Assembly (NCBI RefSeq): GCF_013409345.1
Contig: NZ_JACCBB010000001.1
Coordinates: 1 to 64,000 of the forward strand
Length of the DNA stretch: 64,000 bases
Source of the DNA: Kineococcus aurantiacus
GTDB taxonomy: Bacteria; Actinomycetota; Actinomycetes; Actinomycetales; Kineococcaceae
Direction: 5' to 3'
This document shows positions 1-8,652 of the stretch, in pieces (within the stretch, counting starts at the first letter, position 1; every line of letters starts with the position of its first letter). Below the pieces are notes generated by a model that saw nothing but the letters and a program-made list of their open reading frames with translations, made no database searches and had not been told where the DNA came from. Position numbers and translations under genes: made by a program.

Positions 1-182
1 TGCGGCAACCGCAGAGGGAGCGAACCCTGCAGGCGGCCGGCGCGCAGAGCGGCGTCGATGCCGTTGAAGGACGTGGCGGTCACCTGGATCCGCACCTGGC
101 CGGCGCCGGGCGTGGGTCGTTCCACGTCTTCGCAGCGCAGCACCTCGGGTCCGCCGAAGTCGTGGTAGCGCACTGCCTTCAT
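1..182 (-). CDS. NAD(P)-dependent MDR oxidoreductase, N-terminal part (cut by window edge)
   Basis: Only the first 60 residues are in the window. They begin MKAVRYHDFGGPEVL, the typical opening of zinc-independent quinone oxidoreductase-like members of the medium-chain dehydrogenase superfamily, followed by the usual PGAGQVRIQV strand. Fourteen of the first 20 residues match the oxidoreductase at 1433-2365, which faces the other way, so the two are paralogues. The gene lies just downstream of the regulator gene at 270-1124 on the same strand, probably in one transcript. Substrate cannot be judged from this fragment. Confidence 0.85.
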   Translation of the reverse strand, partial: MKAVRYHDFGGPEVLRCEDVERPTPGAGQVRIQVTATSFNGIDAALRAGRLQGSLPLRLP

Positions 183-269
183 CGCTGGACCTGCCCTCGT
201 GGGTGACGTGCTGCGCGGACGTGCTCGGCAGTCTGGGAAGCGTCACCAACGTCGCAGGTCCTGCGGCGC

Positions 270-1124
270 TCAGCCTGGGCCGGGTTGGCCCACCCTGATG
301 ACCGCCGGCCCCTGGGCCGCCCCGACCACCTCCGCCAGCCGGGTCTCATCGCGCGAGCGCGGCGCCGCGGTCAGCATGACCGCCGCCAGGTCGTCACCGG
401 GGATCGCGATGAGGTTGCCGACGAGGGTGACCGAGTCCCCGTCGGACTGGGTGATCGTCGCGCTGCTCTCGTAGGCCTGCACCGGCCGAGGCGCCCGCCA
501 CAGCGTGTCGAACCGGCGGCTGCGGCTGCGCAGGTCGTCCACCATCGCGGCCAGGGAGGTGTCGGCGGGGTAGCGCAGCAGTGAACTCCTCAGCTGGGTC
601 ACGAGGACCGCCTCGTGGTCGTCGGCGTCGCTCTCGGACTGCTGGAAGGCTTCGAACGGGTCGCAGAAAGCGCGCCAGGCCACGTTCCACTGCCAGCGGT
701 CCCCGGTGAGGTTCCAGTGCTCCAGCGCCAGGAACGCGCTGTTGAGGGCCACGACGTTCATGGCGGCGTCGGAGACGATCATCGGGGTGTCGGCGAAGCG
801 CTCCAGCAGCCGGGTGGCCCCCGGGCCGAGCTCGGTGGGGACCTGCCCGTCGGCGGCGGCGTAGCCGGCCAGCGCGCTGAGCCGCTCGTAGTCGGCCCTC
901 CCCACCCGCAGCGCCCGGGCGATGGCGTTGACCACACCGGCCGAGGGGTGGGCGCGACCCTGTTCCAGGCGGCGGACGTAGTCCGCGGACATCCCCGCGA
1001 GGTCGCCGAGCTCTTCGCGCCGCAGCCCGCGCACGCGTCGTCCACCCGGTGGGAGCCCGGCCGCTGCGGGATCTGCGCTCTCTCGCAACTGACGCACCGC
1101 CGCGCCGAACGCGTGCTGTTCCAC
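270..1124 (-). CDS. Helix-turn-helix regulator with MmyB-like ligand-binding domain
   Basis: A 284-residue protein with an N-terminal XRE-type helix-turn-helix (about residues 25-75, containing GLRREELGDLAGMS and YVRRLEQGR) and a C-terminal MmyB-like PAS-related domain (about 105-270, with the family's WNVAWRAFCDPF-type segment). Proteins of this kind are common next to actinobacterial dehydrogenase genes and are thought to bind a small hydrophobic ligand. The GTG at 1124 was chosen because the conserved family sequence begins there; the frame is open further upstream to 1307 but that part is low-complexity. It lies upstream of the partial oxidoreductase at 1-182 and divergent from the oxidoreductase at 1433, so it may control both. 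Its 3' end has an inverted near-copy at about 1300-1345. Confidence 0.85.
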   Translation of the reverse strand: MEQHAFGAAVRQLRESADPAAAGLPPGGRRVRGLRREELGDLAGMSADYVRRLEQGRAHPSAGVVNAIARALRVGRADYERLSALAGYAAADGQVPTELGPGATRLLERFADTPMIVSDAAMNVVALNSAFLALEHWNLTGDRWQWNVAWRAFCDPFEAFQQSESDADDHEAVLVTQLRSSLLRYPADTSLAAMVDDLRSRSRRFDTLWRAPRPVQAYESSATITQSDGDSVTLVGNLIAIPGDDLAAVMLTAAPRSRDETRLAEVVGAAQGPAVIRVGQPGPG

Positions 1125-1236
1125 GGCGCAAGTATGCCTGTCTTCCGCAGGCGCACCAGGGCCATCGGCAGAATTCTCGACGGCGTCCGAGGTCCCGTGG
1201 TGCGGTCGCTGCCGCAGGCGTGGCCGGTGCCCCGCA

Positions 1237-1345
1237 CATCGCACCTCGACCCCGCGTCGTCCCGTGACGACCCGCTCAGCCCGAGGCGGTCGTCCTGCGG
1301 TCGTCAAGGTGGGCCAATCCGGCCCAGGTTCAGCGCTGCGGGAGC
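1237..1345 (+). pseudogene. Remnant of the 3' end of a second MmyB-type regulator gene
   Basis: The plus strand here reads RPAVVKVGQSGPG, closely matching the last codons of the regulator at 270-1124 (GPAVIRVGQPGPG then stop). At the DNA level about 45 bases (1300-1345) are an inverted near-copy of about 258-304, sharing the core GGGCC-N5-GGCCC. Weaker similarity (SRDD versus SRDE) continues upstream in another frame, and the stop codon has become serine, so this is a decayed fragment. It sits about 90 bases before an oxidoreductase start, the same spacing as the intact regulator and the gene at 1-182. Confidence 0.6.
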
Positions 1346-1432
1346 TGCCACTGTCGTTGACGGCGCTCGATCCACGGTCACCCCTCGGGTCAGCGTCGTC
1401 CCCACTCGCCCCTCACGAAAGCAGGCTCAGCG

Positions 1433-2365
1433 ATGAAGGCAATGCGCTTCCACGAAGTCGGCGGCCCCGAAGTCCTCCACTACGAGGACGTCGACGTCCC
1501 CACCCCCGGCCCCGGTCAGGTCCGGGTCCGGGTGGCAGCCTCGGCGTTCAACGCCGCCGACAACGGCATGCGCGCGGGTTTCCTGCCCATCCCCGTCGTG
1601 CTGCCCCACGTCCCCGGCTACGACGTCTCCGGCACCGTCGACGCCCTGGGCGACAACGTCGAGGACCTCGCCGTCGGCGACCCGGTCATCGGGTTCCTGC
1701 CCATGGAACGCGACGGTGGCGCGGCACAGTACGTCCTCGCGCCCGCCGACGCGCTGGTCCCCGCCCCCACCACCATCCCCCTGCCCGACGCCGCGGCCCT
1801 GCCCTCGGTGGCGCTGACCGCCTGGCAGGCCCTCTTCGACGACGGCAAGCTGACCGCTGGTCAGCGGGTGCTCGTCAACGGCGCCGGGGGTGTCGTCGGC
1901 AAGTACGCCACCGCCCTGGCCAAGCGAGCCGGCGTCCACGTCGTGGCCACCGCCAGCCCCCGCAGCGCCGAAGCCGTCCGCGCCGCCGGCGCCGACGAGG
2001 TCGTCGACCACACCACCACCGACCTGCTCGACGCCGTCACCGAGCAGGTGGACGTGCTGCTCAACCTCGCCCCCGTAGACCCCGAGCGGTTCGCCGCGCT
2101 CGTGGCCCTGGTCCGCGACGGCGGCAAGGTCGTCAGCACCACCGCCTTCATGGCCACCCCCAGCGACGAGGCCCGCGGCGTCACCGCCGCCACCGTCTTC
2201 GTCCTGCCCCACCGCGAGCGCCTGGCCGAACTGGTCTCCCTGGTCGACAGCGGTGCCCTGCACGTCGAGGTGACCCGCCGCATCCCGCTGACCGACCTGC
2301 CCGCCCTGCACGCCGAAGCCACCGCCGGGCGCATCCCCGGCAAGGTCGTCGTCCTGCCCGAGTGA
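1433..2365 (+). CDS. NADP-dependent MDR oxidoreductase (quinone oxidoreductase-like)
   Basis: A 310-residue zinc-independent medium-chain dehydrogenase/reductase. The N-terminal GroES-like catalytic domain (about 1-120) is followed by a Rossmann domain with the NADPH loop NGAGGVVG at about 149-156. There are no clustered cysteines of the structural zinc site, as expected for the quinone oxidoreductase branch. Members reduce quinones or alpha,beta-unsaturated carbonyls with NADPH; the substrate here is unknown. It starts a co-directional run with the NmrA-like (2576) and FAD-oxidase-like (3644) genes, although the gap to 2576 contains a small hairpin. It is a paralogue of the gene cut by the left edge. 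Confidence 0.9.
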   Translation: MKAMRFHEVGGPEVLHYEDVDVPTPGPGQVRVRVAASAFNAADNGMRAGFLPIPVVLPHVPGYDVSGTVDALGDNVEDLAVGDPVIGFLPMERDGGAAQYVLAPADALVPAPTTIPLPDAAALPSVALTAWQALFDDGKLTAGQRVLVNGAGGVVGKYATALAKRAGVHVVATASPRSAEAVRAAGADEVVDHTTTDLLDAVTEQVDVLLNLAPVDPERFAALVALVRDGGKVVSTTAFMATPSDEARGVTAATVFVLPHRERLAELVSLVDSGALHVEVTRRIPLTDLPALHAEATAGRIPGKVVVLPE

Positions 2366-2388
2366 AGCCCGCGCCTGCCCCGGCGAGG

Positions 2389-2409
2389 TGCCCGGCACCG
2401 AGCCGGGCA
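2389..2409 (+). terminator. Candidate hairpin terminator
   Basis: A perfect 8-base inverted repeat, TGCCCGGC and GCCGGGCA, separated by five bases, lies 24 bases after the stop of the oxidoreductase at 1433-2365. There is no T-run, which is usual in this GC-rich genome. It may attenuate rather than stop transcription into 2576. Confidence 0.4.
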
Positions 2410-2575
2410 GCCGGCCGCGTCGGGCGAGCGAGCTGCAGTCGCACCGGGTCGGCGACCCCGGCCCCCTGCGGGTCGAGCACACCGGCTCCTGCCCGCCGGT
2501 CCCCCGCGCACCGCAGGACCAGCGCAACCCCCGCACCGAACCCCTCACACCGAACCCCTCACTTGGAGAGCACTC

Positions 2576-3565
2576 ATGCCCGACCAGCGACTCATCACCG
2601 TGATCGGCGCCACCGGAACCCAGGGCGGCGCGGTCGCGCGCGCCCTGCTGGCCGACGGCACCTTCGCCGTCCGCGCGGTGACCCGCGACGCCACCTCCGC
2701 GAAGGCGCAGGCACTGACCGAGCTCGGCGCCGAGGTGGTGGAGGCGAGCCTGAACGACCAGGACAGCCTGTACAAGGCCTTCGACGGCGCCCACGGCGCG
2801 TTCCTGGTCACCCCCTTCTGGGAGCACCGATCCCCCGCCCGGGAGCTGGCCGAGGTGCGCAACCTCATCGGCGCGGCCCAGGCCGCGCAGCTGCAGCACG
2901 TGGTGTGGTCCACGCTGGAGGACACCCGCCAGGCCATCCCCGCCGACGACGAGCGGATGCCCTTCATCCGCGAGGAGCAGGGCCAGACCCAGGACCAGGA
3001 CCACGCGGGTGGGCGGGTCGAGGAGTACCGGGTGCCGCACTTCGACGTCAAGGGCGGAGCCGCCGACGCCCTCTTCGCCGCCTCCGGCCTGCCGGTGACC
3101 TACCTGCTGATGTCGTTCTACTGGGACCAGCTGCTCGGGGACCTGAAACCCCAGCGCGACGACGACGGGACCCTGGCCCTGCACCTGCCCGTCGGGGACG
3201 CGCCGGTCGCCGGCATCGCCTCCGACGACATCGGCCAGGTGGTGCTGCACGTGCTGCAGCGGCCCGGGGCGAGCACCGGCGTCACCGTCCCCGCCGTCAG
3301 CGACATCCTCACCGGTGAGCAGATGGCCGCGGCGTTCACCGCCGTGCTGGGTGAACCGGTGGCCTACCGGCCGCTGACCCCCGCGCAGTTCCGCGGCTTC
3401 GGGTTCCCGGGGGCGGAGGAACTGGGCAACATGTTCCAGTACTACGCCGACTTCCCCGACGCCTACAACGGGCGCCGTGACCTGGAGCTCGCGCACACCG
3501 TCAACCCCCACTGGTCGAACCTGACCGGCTTCCTCACCGCCCACCGCGACCAGCTCGCGCTCTGA
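2576..3565 (+). CDS. NmrA-like NAD(P)-binding protein
   Basis: A 329-residue atypical short-chain dehydrogenase of the NmrA/HSCARG group. The nucleotide-binding loop GATGTQGG is at residues 11-18, followed by the VRAVTRD motif typical of NADP preference. The SDR catalytic tyrosine motif is not evident, as is common in this group, which includes redox sensors and some reductases. A GGAGAG site precedes the ATG. It is followed 78 bases later by an FAD-dependent oxidase-like gene and preceded by an MDR oxidoreductase, so a shared redox pathway is plausible but not shown. Confidence 0.88.
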   Translation: MPDQRLITVIGATGTQGGAVARALLADGTFAVRAVTRDATSAKAQALTELGAEVVEASLNDQDSLYKAFDGAHGAFLVTPFWEHRSPARELAEVRNLIGAAQAAQLQHVVWSTLEDTRQAIPADDERMPFIREEQGQTQDQDHAGGRVEEYRVPHFDVKGGAADALFAASGLPVTYLLMSFYWDQLLGDLKPQRDDDGTLALHLPVGDAPVAGIASDDIGQVVLHVLQRPGASTGVTVPAVSDILTGEQMAAAFTAVLGEPVAYRPLTPAQFRGFGFPGAEELGNMFQYYADFPDAYNGRRDLELAHTVNPHWSNLTGFLTAHRDQLAL

Positions 3566-3643
3566 ACCCAGCCCGCACCTCAGGCACCGCACACCCGCCG
3601 CGCCCCCGCCGTGCGCGCCCCACCCGCTCCCGCAGGAGTCGCC

Positions 3644-5041
3644 ATGAGCACCACCGCTTCAGCCACCCTCACCACGGGCCCTGCCGCCGGCCTCGCTCCC
3701 TTCGCCCCACCGGGCAGCGCCGAGTACGCCGAGGCCACCGCGGCCTACCAGCTCGCCGCCGCGGTCGAACCGGTCGCAGCCTTCACCGCCCGCACGGTCC
3801 AGGACGTCGTCCACGCCGTCACGACCGCCCGCCGCGCCGGGCTGCCGCTGCAGGTCAGCACCACCGGCCACGCCATCGGCCGCACCGGATCGCCCACCGG
3901 ACCGCTGGACGGCGCACTGCTGCTGCGCCCGCTCATCGACGCGCCCGTGCGCGTCGACCCGCACCAGCGCACCGCCCGCGTCCCGGCCGGCAAGACGTGG
4001 GGGGAGGTCCTGCCGCAGGTGGTGCCCCACGGGCTGACCGTCCTGCACGGTTCCTCCCCCACCGTCGGGGTCATCGGCTACCTGCTGGGCGGCGGGATCA
4101 GCTTCTACGGCCGCCGCTTCGGCCTGGCCGCCAACTCCGTGCGCTCGCTGACCCTCGTCCTGGCCGACGGACAGGTCGTCACGGCCAGCGCCACCCAGCG
4201 CCCGGAACTGTTCTGGGCCCTGCGCGGTGGCGGCGGCGGGTTCGGCGTCGTCGTGGAAGCCGAGATCGACCTCGTGCCCGTGCACGCCGTCGTCACCGGC
4301 ACGGCCGTCTGGGACGCTGCCGACGCCGCCCGTCTGGCCCCGTTGTGGCAGGAGTGGGCGCGCACCGCCCCACCGCAGATCACCACCAGCCTGCGCATGC
4401 TCTCCCTGCCCCCGCTGCCGAGCCTGCCCCCGGCGCTGGCCGGCCGGCGCGTGCTGGCCCTGGACGGGGCGGCCACCGCCACGACCGCAGCCGACCTACC
4501 CGCTGCCCGGCGGATCGTCGAGGACATGCTCGCCCCGCTGAGCGCCGTGGCGCAGCCACGGCTGAACACCTGGGCCCCGGCCCCGCCGCAGGCGCTGCCC
4601 GCGGTGCACATGGACCCTCCGGGGCCGGTGGCCTTCTCCTCCGACACCGCCCTGGTCGGCGAACTGGACGAGGCGGGCTGGGCCGCGCTGCTCGGTGCCG
4701 CACCGAGCCTGCTCGCCCTCGAACTGCGTCAGCTCGGCGGCGCCCTGGGAACCCCGGTGCCAGGGGGCGGAGCGCTGGACCACTTCAGCGCCCCCTTGCA
4801 GTACTACGCCGTCGGCCTGGCCGACCCCGACACCGCAGCCGCCACCGCCACGGACCTGCGGGCTGCCCGGTCGGCCCTGCGGCCGTACCTGACCGGGTTG
4901 ACGGCGCCGAACTTCGTCGACTCCTCCCAGCAGCCGCAACGCAGCTACGACGCGGCCACCCGCGCCCGCGTCGAGCGGATCCGGCTCGAGGTCGACCGCG
5001 ACGGCCTCTTCGCCCGGGACGTTTCGCCGGTCCGCGACTGA
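3644..5041 (+). CDS. FAD-binding oxidoreductase (PCMH/berberine-bridge type)
   Basis: A 465-residue flavoprotein with an N-terminal FAD-binding PCMH domain (about residues 40-210). The HGSSPTVGVIGYLLGGG segment and the following FYGRRFGLAANSV are the family's FAD pyrophosphate-binding region. The cysteine that often forms a second flavin link in berberine-bridge enzymes is not in its usual place; a histidine in STTGHAIGRTG could still carry FAD. Such enzymes oxidise sugars, alcohols or secondary metabolites with O2. The ATG at 3644 was chosen for its AGGAG nine bases upstream; an in-frame start at 3611 has no such site. Confidence 0.88.
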   Translation: MSTTASATLTTGPAAGLAPFAPPGSAEYAEATAAYQLAAAVEPVAAFTARTVQDVVHAVTTARRAGLPLQVSTTGHAIGRTGSPTGPLDGALLLRPLIDAPVRVDPHQRTARVPAGKTWGEVLPQVVPHGLTVLHGSSPTVGVIGYLLGGGISFYGRRFGLAANSVRSLTLVLADGQVVTASATQRPELFWALRGGGGGFGVVVEAEIDLVPVHAVVTGTAVWDAADAARLAPLWQEWARTAPPQITTSLRMLSLPPLPSLPPALAGRRVLALDGAATATTAADLPAARRIVEDMLAPLSAVAQPRLNTWAPAPPQALPAVHMDPPGPVAFSSDTALVGELDEAGWAALLGAAPSLLALELRQLGGALGTPVPGGGALDHFSAPLQYYAVGLADPDTAAATATDLRAARSALRPYLTGLTAPNFVDSSQQPQRSYDAATRARVERIRLEVDRDGLFARDVSPVRD

Positions 5042-5124
5042 GCTCGGGTTGCGACGGACGCGGTCACGACGAACACAACAACGACGAACACAGCGACGAC
5101 GACACCTTAGGAGCAGAGACGGCC

Positions 5125-5580
5125 ATGACCGTTCCCAGCGACATCGACCAGCGGACCATCGCCGAGTTCCGCGCCAACGGCGGCCGAGTCGGCGGACCCT
5201 TCACCGGGGCGCCGATGGTCCTGGTCCACCACACCGGCCGCAAGAGCGGCCAGGAGTTCGTGACCCCGATGATGTACCTGCCCGCGGACGACGAGGGAAC
5301 CGAGGGGGACGAGGGCGGCGCCGTCTACGTCTTCGCCTCCAACGGGGGCGCAGCGGCCAACCCGAACTGGTACCACAACCTCATGGCCTCAGGTAGCGCC
5401 CGCATCGAGAAGGGCACGGAAACCTTCCCGGTGTCCGTGCGTGAGCTGACCGGGGGCGAACGCGATGCGGTGTACGCCGAGCAGGTTCACCGCTTCCCCG
5501 GCTTCGCGACCTACGAACAGCAGACGCGAGGTATCCGCACCATCCCCGTGCTGGAACTGACGCGGACCACTGCTCCCTGA
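5125..5580 (+). CDS. Ddn/DUF385-type deazaflavin-dependent nitroreductase family protein
   Basis: A 151-residue protein with the split-barrel fold motif HHTGRKSGQ (residues 35-43) and NPNWYHNL (79-86), diagnostic of the F420-dependent Ddn family of actinobacteria. Members reduce quinones or nitro compounds with F420H2. An AGGAG site lies ten bases before the ATG. The gene follows the FAD oxidoreductase by 84 bases, and a hairpin at 5593-5619 follows, so it probably ends the operon that starts near 1433 or 2576. Its linker of about 12 acidic residues (about 55-65) is longer than usual. Confidence 0.9.
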   Translation: MTVPSDIDQRTIAEFRANGGRVGGPFTGAPMVLVHHTGRKSGQEFVTPMMYLPADDEGTEGDEGGAVYVFASNGGAAANPNWYHNLMASGSARIEKGTETFPVSVRELTGGERDAVYAEQVHRFPGFATYEQQTRGIRTIPVLELTRTTAP

Positions 5581-5592
5581 GGAGACCGCGGT

Positions 5593-5619
5593 GCAGGCGC
5601 CGCAGCGATCAGCGCCTGC
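5593..5619 (+). terminator. Candidate hairpin terminator after the Ddn-type gene
   Basis: GCAGGCGC and GCGCCTGC form a perfect 8-base stem with an 11-base loop, starting 13 bases after the stop codon at 5580. No T-run follows. Confidence 0.45.
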
Positions 5620-6880
5620 CGGTGAGCGTCGGGAACCGGCGTGGTTCTCCCCCGACGCGGTGACGAGGAGGCAGTGGTGGAGGGCACCGACTCGTCAGGG
5701 AGAGGAACCGTGACCCCGCGGTCGCCGTCCTCTTCAACAGGGGGGCGTGCGACCCGACTAACGCACTGGTTCGGGGAGTGCGACACCGTGCGTTCGAGAG
5801 CCGCAGGCGGTGGGCGCAGCCGGGAGGCACTGCGGGTTGCTCGCGATGGGCGCGAAGACCCCCGACTCCAGACCGCCGCCCCTCCACGCCGGGAGCCCGT
5901 CGACAGGTGGTCTGCGCGCCGCCTGCTCCGGCAGGGCGCCTCACCACGTCACCTGCGTCGGTACCGCGCGGTGGCCCGGGGAGGTCACGCGCCGCACTCC
6001 TCCGTGCGGCCGGTCCGGTGTCCAGCTGATACCACGCGCTGTCCGGCGACGCTCGAGGTGGGCAGACGTCCGGCTCGGGACGTACCTCCGAGCACGTCGC
6101 CGGTCGCGACGACGTCGAACTCGAGTTTCAGCCGCATCGGCTGGGTGACCGACTGCCGCCACTGCACGCGCTGGCCCACGGCGCCGGCCGGTGTACGCGG
6201 ATGCCCTGCAGGCGACGGTCCCCGACCGTCCGACCGCTCCGCACGACAGGACACCGGCGGTGTCGCGGATCGAAGGGGTCATCGTCGTGAACGACGTGCG
6301 GTAGCGGACAACCCACCTGCATCAGCGGAGGAAAACCCCGACCAGCGTCAGACGCCACCGCGCCTGCAGTGCATCAGCAGGGCCACCGAATCCGCGATCA
6401 ACGCCGCTGTTGACCGAACCAGCCTCATCAGGTGTCTCCGTACCGATCAACAACGCGTCGGTGACGTCGACGGTGGCGACACAGACGCAGCGGTGGTCTT
6501 CTGAGAGCCGGCGCAGCCACTGCACATTGCGCCCGGCATCATCGACATCGCTCCCGCGGTCGAAGACTCGATCGCCCGTCGCTGCCTACCCGTCCAATCT
6601 GCGACACAACAAGCCAAGGCTGGAAGCCCTCGTCCGGATCCCCCTCCCACCATCCCAGCGCTAGCCCAGTGATCTCTCCCTCGGCGCAGCCGCGCCTGCG
6701 TACACTGATCGTTTCTCACGACTTGCGATGACCCCTACAGCTTGAGGCAGACGTGCGCGGGCGAAGCATCGACGCCAAGCGCAACGCTCAGCGCCGGGTG
6801 AAGAGGCAGCGGTGCACGACGAGCAGTCAAGCCCTCCAGTGGAGCATCTGGCGAGTTCCCACCCTGAAATCTTTACCTGT
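5620..6880. other. Long stretch with no convincing gene
   Basis: About 1.26 kb without a reading frame that looks like a protein gene: open frames on both strands lack start sites with a Shine-Dalgarno and are rich in Arg/Pro, as expected by chance at this GC content. The exception is a minus-strand stretch at about 6322-6580 that reads like real protein (see separate entry). The right half is less GC-rich than its surroundings. It probably holds decayed genes, but no family was recognised. Confidence 0.5.
6322..6580 (-). pseudogene. Possible gene remnant, unknown family
   Basis: The minus strand encodes about 86 residues with natural-looking composition, including NVQWLRRLSEDHRCVCVA and VTDALLIGTETPDEAG, closed by TGA at 6322. 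An in-frame TAG lies just upstream and no start codon with a ribosome binding site is visible, so if this is real it is the 3' part of a broken gene. I do not recognise the family. Confidence 0.25.
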
Positions 6881-6883
6881 GTC

Positions 6884-6907
6884 TAGGCTGTGATCGACCA
6901 TCGATCA
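6884..6907 (+). promoter_or_regulatory. Promoter -10 and adjacent palindrome before LGFP gene
   Basis: TAGGCT (6884-6889) fits an actinobacterial -10 hexamer. It is directly followed by TGATCG-N5-CGATCA (6891-6907), a perfect inverted repeat that would overlap the transcription start and could be an operator. The gene begins at 6918 behind GGAGGAGCC. Confidence 0.4.
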
Positions 6908-6917
6908 TGGAGGAGCC

Positions 6918-8141
6918 GTGAGCCACACCCCCGGTCACCGACGCCCCCGGCGCCCCGACCGCTACGCCCCTCAGCGCGACTTTCAGCACGCCCCCCAGCA
7001 GGACGACCAGCCCTCGCACCGCCAGGCCAGCTGGCGCCAGGCGCTCGCGGCGGCCGGCCTCAGCGTGCTGACGACCCTTGGTCTCATGGCCGCCTGCCCC
7101 GCCCCCACGGCCAGCGCCGCCTCAAGCGCGGTCGTCGAAGGGGCCATCGGTGCCCGCTACAGCAGTCTCGGCGGCCCGGGGAGCTTCCTGGGTCAGCCGC
7201 GGACCCCGGAGGTGCCCACCCCCACTCGCCCCGGCGCTTACGTCGTCTTCGACGCCGGTTCCATCTACTGGTCCCCGGCCACCGGGGCGTGGGACGTGCA
7301 CGGCGCCATCCGCGATGAGTGGCAGCGCACCGGCTGGGAAGCCGGCCCGCTGGGCTTCCCCACCTCGGGGGAGGTTCGCACACCCAACGGCCGCGGCGCC
7401 TACACCGTCTTCGAGCGCGGCTCGATCTACTGGTCGCCAACCACCGGCGCCCACGAAGTGCACGGCGACATCCGCGCCGCCTACGCCTGGGCCGGGTGGG
7501 AGAACGGCTACCTGGGCTTCCCCCGCACTGGCGAAGTCCCCACCCCGGCAGGTGATGGGGCCTACACCGTCTTCGAGGGCGGCTCCATCTACTGGAGTCC
7601 CTGGGTCGGTGGCGCGCACGTCCTACGCGGTGCCATCCGCGACGCCTGGGCCAGCATCGGGTGGGAGAACAGCCCCTTGGGCTACCCCACCTCCAGCGAG
7701 TTCAACATCCGCGGCGGCAAACGCGCCAACTTCGAGCGCGGCTTCATCGAGTGGTCACCGGCCACCGGTGCCCGCATCAACCGCACCCTGGCCGACCCCA
7801 GCATCAGCGGCTGCGACTTCCCCCGTGGCCCGGTCACCATCGAGCACGCCGCCGACTGCGTCATCCGAGCCTGGGACGCTGAACGCTTCGACATCATGCG
7901 CGAATACGCCACCAACGCCGCCACCATCGAAGCCAGCCAGTGGGGCGGTCCCTTCGAGGGACGACGCACCTTCGAAGGGTGTGAACACAACGTGCCGTAC
8001 CCCATCACCCAGACCAGCACCGGCATCGAATGCACGTACTACTTCGACGACCCCGCATGGATCCACGGGTACGCCATCGTGCTGGGCATCGAGGACTACG
8101 GATACGGCCCGATCGTCTCCGACGTTGAAAGCATCGGCTGA
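6918..8141 (+). CDS. Secreted LGFP-repeat protein
   Basis: A 407-residue exported protein. After a charged leader of about 40 residues comes a hydrophobic segment (LAAAGLSVLTTLGLMAA, about 45-62) ending near SASA-like residues, a probable signal peptide with an unusually long N-region. Three to four LGFP repeats follow (about 70-290), each with a GW-x-LGFP/LGYP core and GSIYWSP; these bind cell-wall polysaccharide in mycolata. The last 110 residues form an unrecognised domain with four cysteines that could pair. The GTG start sits just after GGAGGAGCC. It stands alone beside decayed DNA and an IS fragment, suggesting acquisition. Confidence 0.85.
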   Translation: MSHTPGHRRPRRPDRYAPQRDFQHAPQQDDQPSHRQASWRQALAAAGLSVLTTLGLMAACPAPTASAASSAVVEGAIGARYSSLGGPGSFLGQPRTPEVPTPTRPGAYVVFDAGSIYWSPATGAWDVHGAIRDEWQRTGWEAGPLGFPTSGEVRTPNGRGAYTVFERGSIYWSPTTGAHEVHGDIRAAYAWAGWENGYLGFPRTGEVPTPAGDGAYTVFEGGSIYWSPWVGGAHVLRGAIRDAWASIGWENSPLGYPTSSEFNIRGGKRANFERGFIEWSPATGARINRTLADPSISGCDFPRGPVTIEHAADCVIRAWDAERFDIMREYATNAATIEASQWGGPFEGRRTFEGCEHNVPYPITQTSTGIECTYYFDDPAWIHGYAIVLGIEDYGYGPIVSDVESIG

Positions 8142-8158
8142 CCATCGGCGCGCTACTT

Positions 8159-8578
8159 CTAGTAGGCCTGCTTGGAAAAGTTCAGCACCCGACAGATCAC
8201 CGCGATGGGTATCCCATCGGCGGCGAGGTCACGGACCAGCGGTGGCGGCACCTGCCGCCTGCGGGGGGAGATCACTTCGGGAGGACGTCGTGGGCGAAGT
8301 ACGCCGTTGCTCGGCGCAGGACTTCGTTCTCTGCTCCAGCTGCTGAGCTCGGCACCGCAGTTCCCGGTTCTCCGCCTCAAGGTCGGCGCCGGCGGCCGGA
8401 GCGCTCCTGGCGGCTGGCTGGCCGTCGAGCTGCTTGGCGACTCACGGCCAGCGGTTCAAGCGGAACTCAGAGATCCCGAAGCTGCGGGCGATCTTCGGCG
8501 TGATTGCCCGCCTTGGCGAGCCACGGCGACGACGTCGCGACCACATCCACCTGGGTAAGGCTTCTTCACGATGGTCAT
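8159..8578 (-). pseudogene. IS3-family transposase remnant (orfA plus start of orfB)
   Basis: On the minus strand MTIVKKPYP begins an IS3 orfA. Fragments matching orfA/orfB appear in changing frames: ITPKIARSFGISEFRLNRW, an in-frame TGA, then LEAENREL. The orfB start reads LVRDLAADGIPIAVICRVLN and FSKQAY, then a stop at 8159-8161 just where the catalytic domain should begin. No DDE core and no terminal inverted repeats were found, so this is a truncated, frameshifted insertion-sequence relic. Confidence 0.8.
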
Positions 8579-8640
8579 CCTCCCAGCGAGGACCATGATC
8601 CTCCCAGGTCAGGACTCAACCAAAGCGAGGGGGCAGACCC

Positions 8641-8646
8641 TAGGCT
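8641..8646 (+). promoter_or_regulatory. -10 element for leaderless transcript of SRPBCC gene
   Basis: TAGGCT ends six bases before the GTG start at 8653, and no Shine-Dalgarno is present. This spacing recurs at five other genes in the window. Confidence 0.45.
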
Positions 8647-8652
8647 GCCGAC

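Noticed and set aside
5641-6504. A plus-strand protein gene of 287 codons
   Set aside because: Arg/Pro/Ser-rich composition, no ribosome binding site and no family resemblance; treated as chance open frame.
8159-8578. A complete, active IS3 element
   Set aside because: The frame is broken several times, orfB stops before the DDE core, and no terminal repeats were found.
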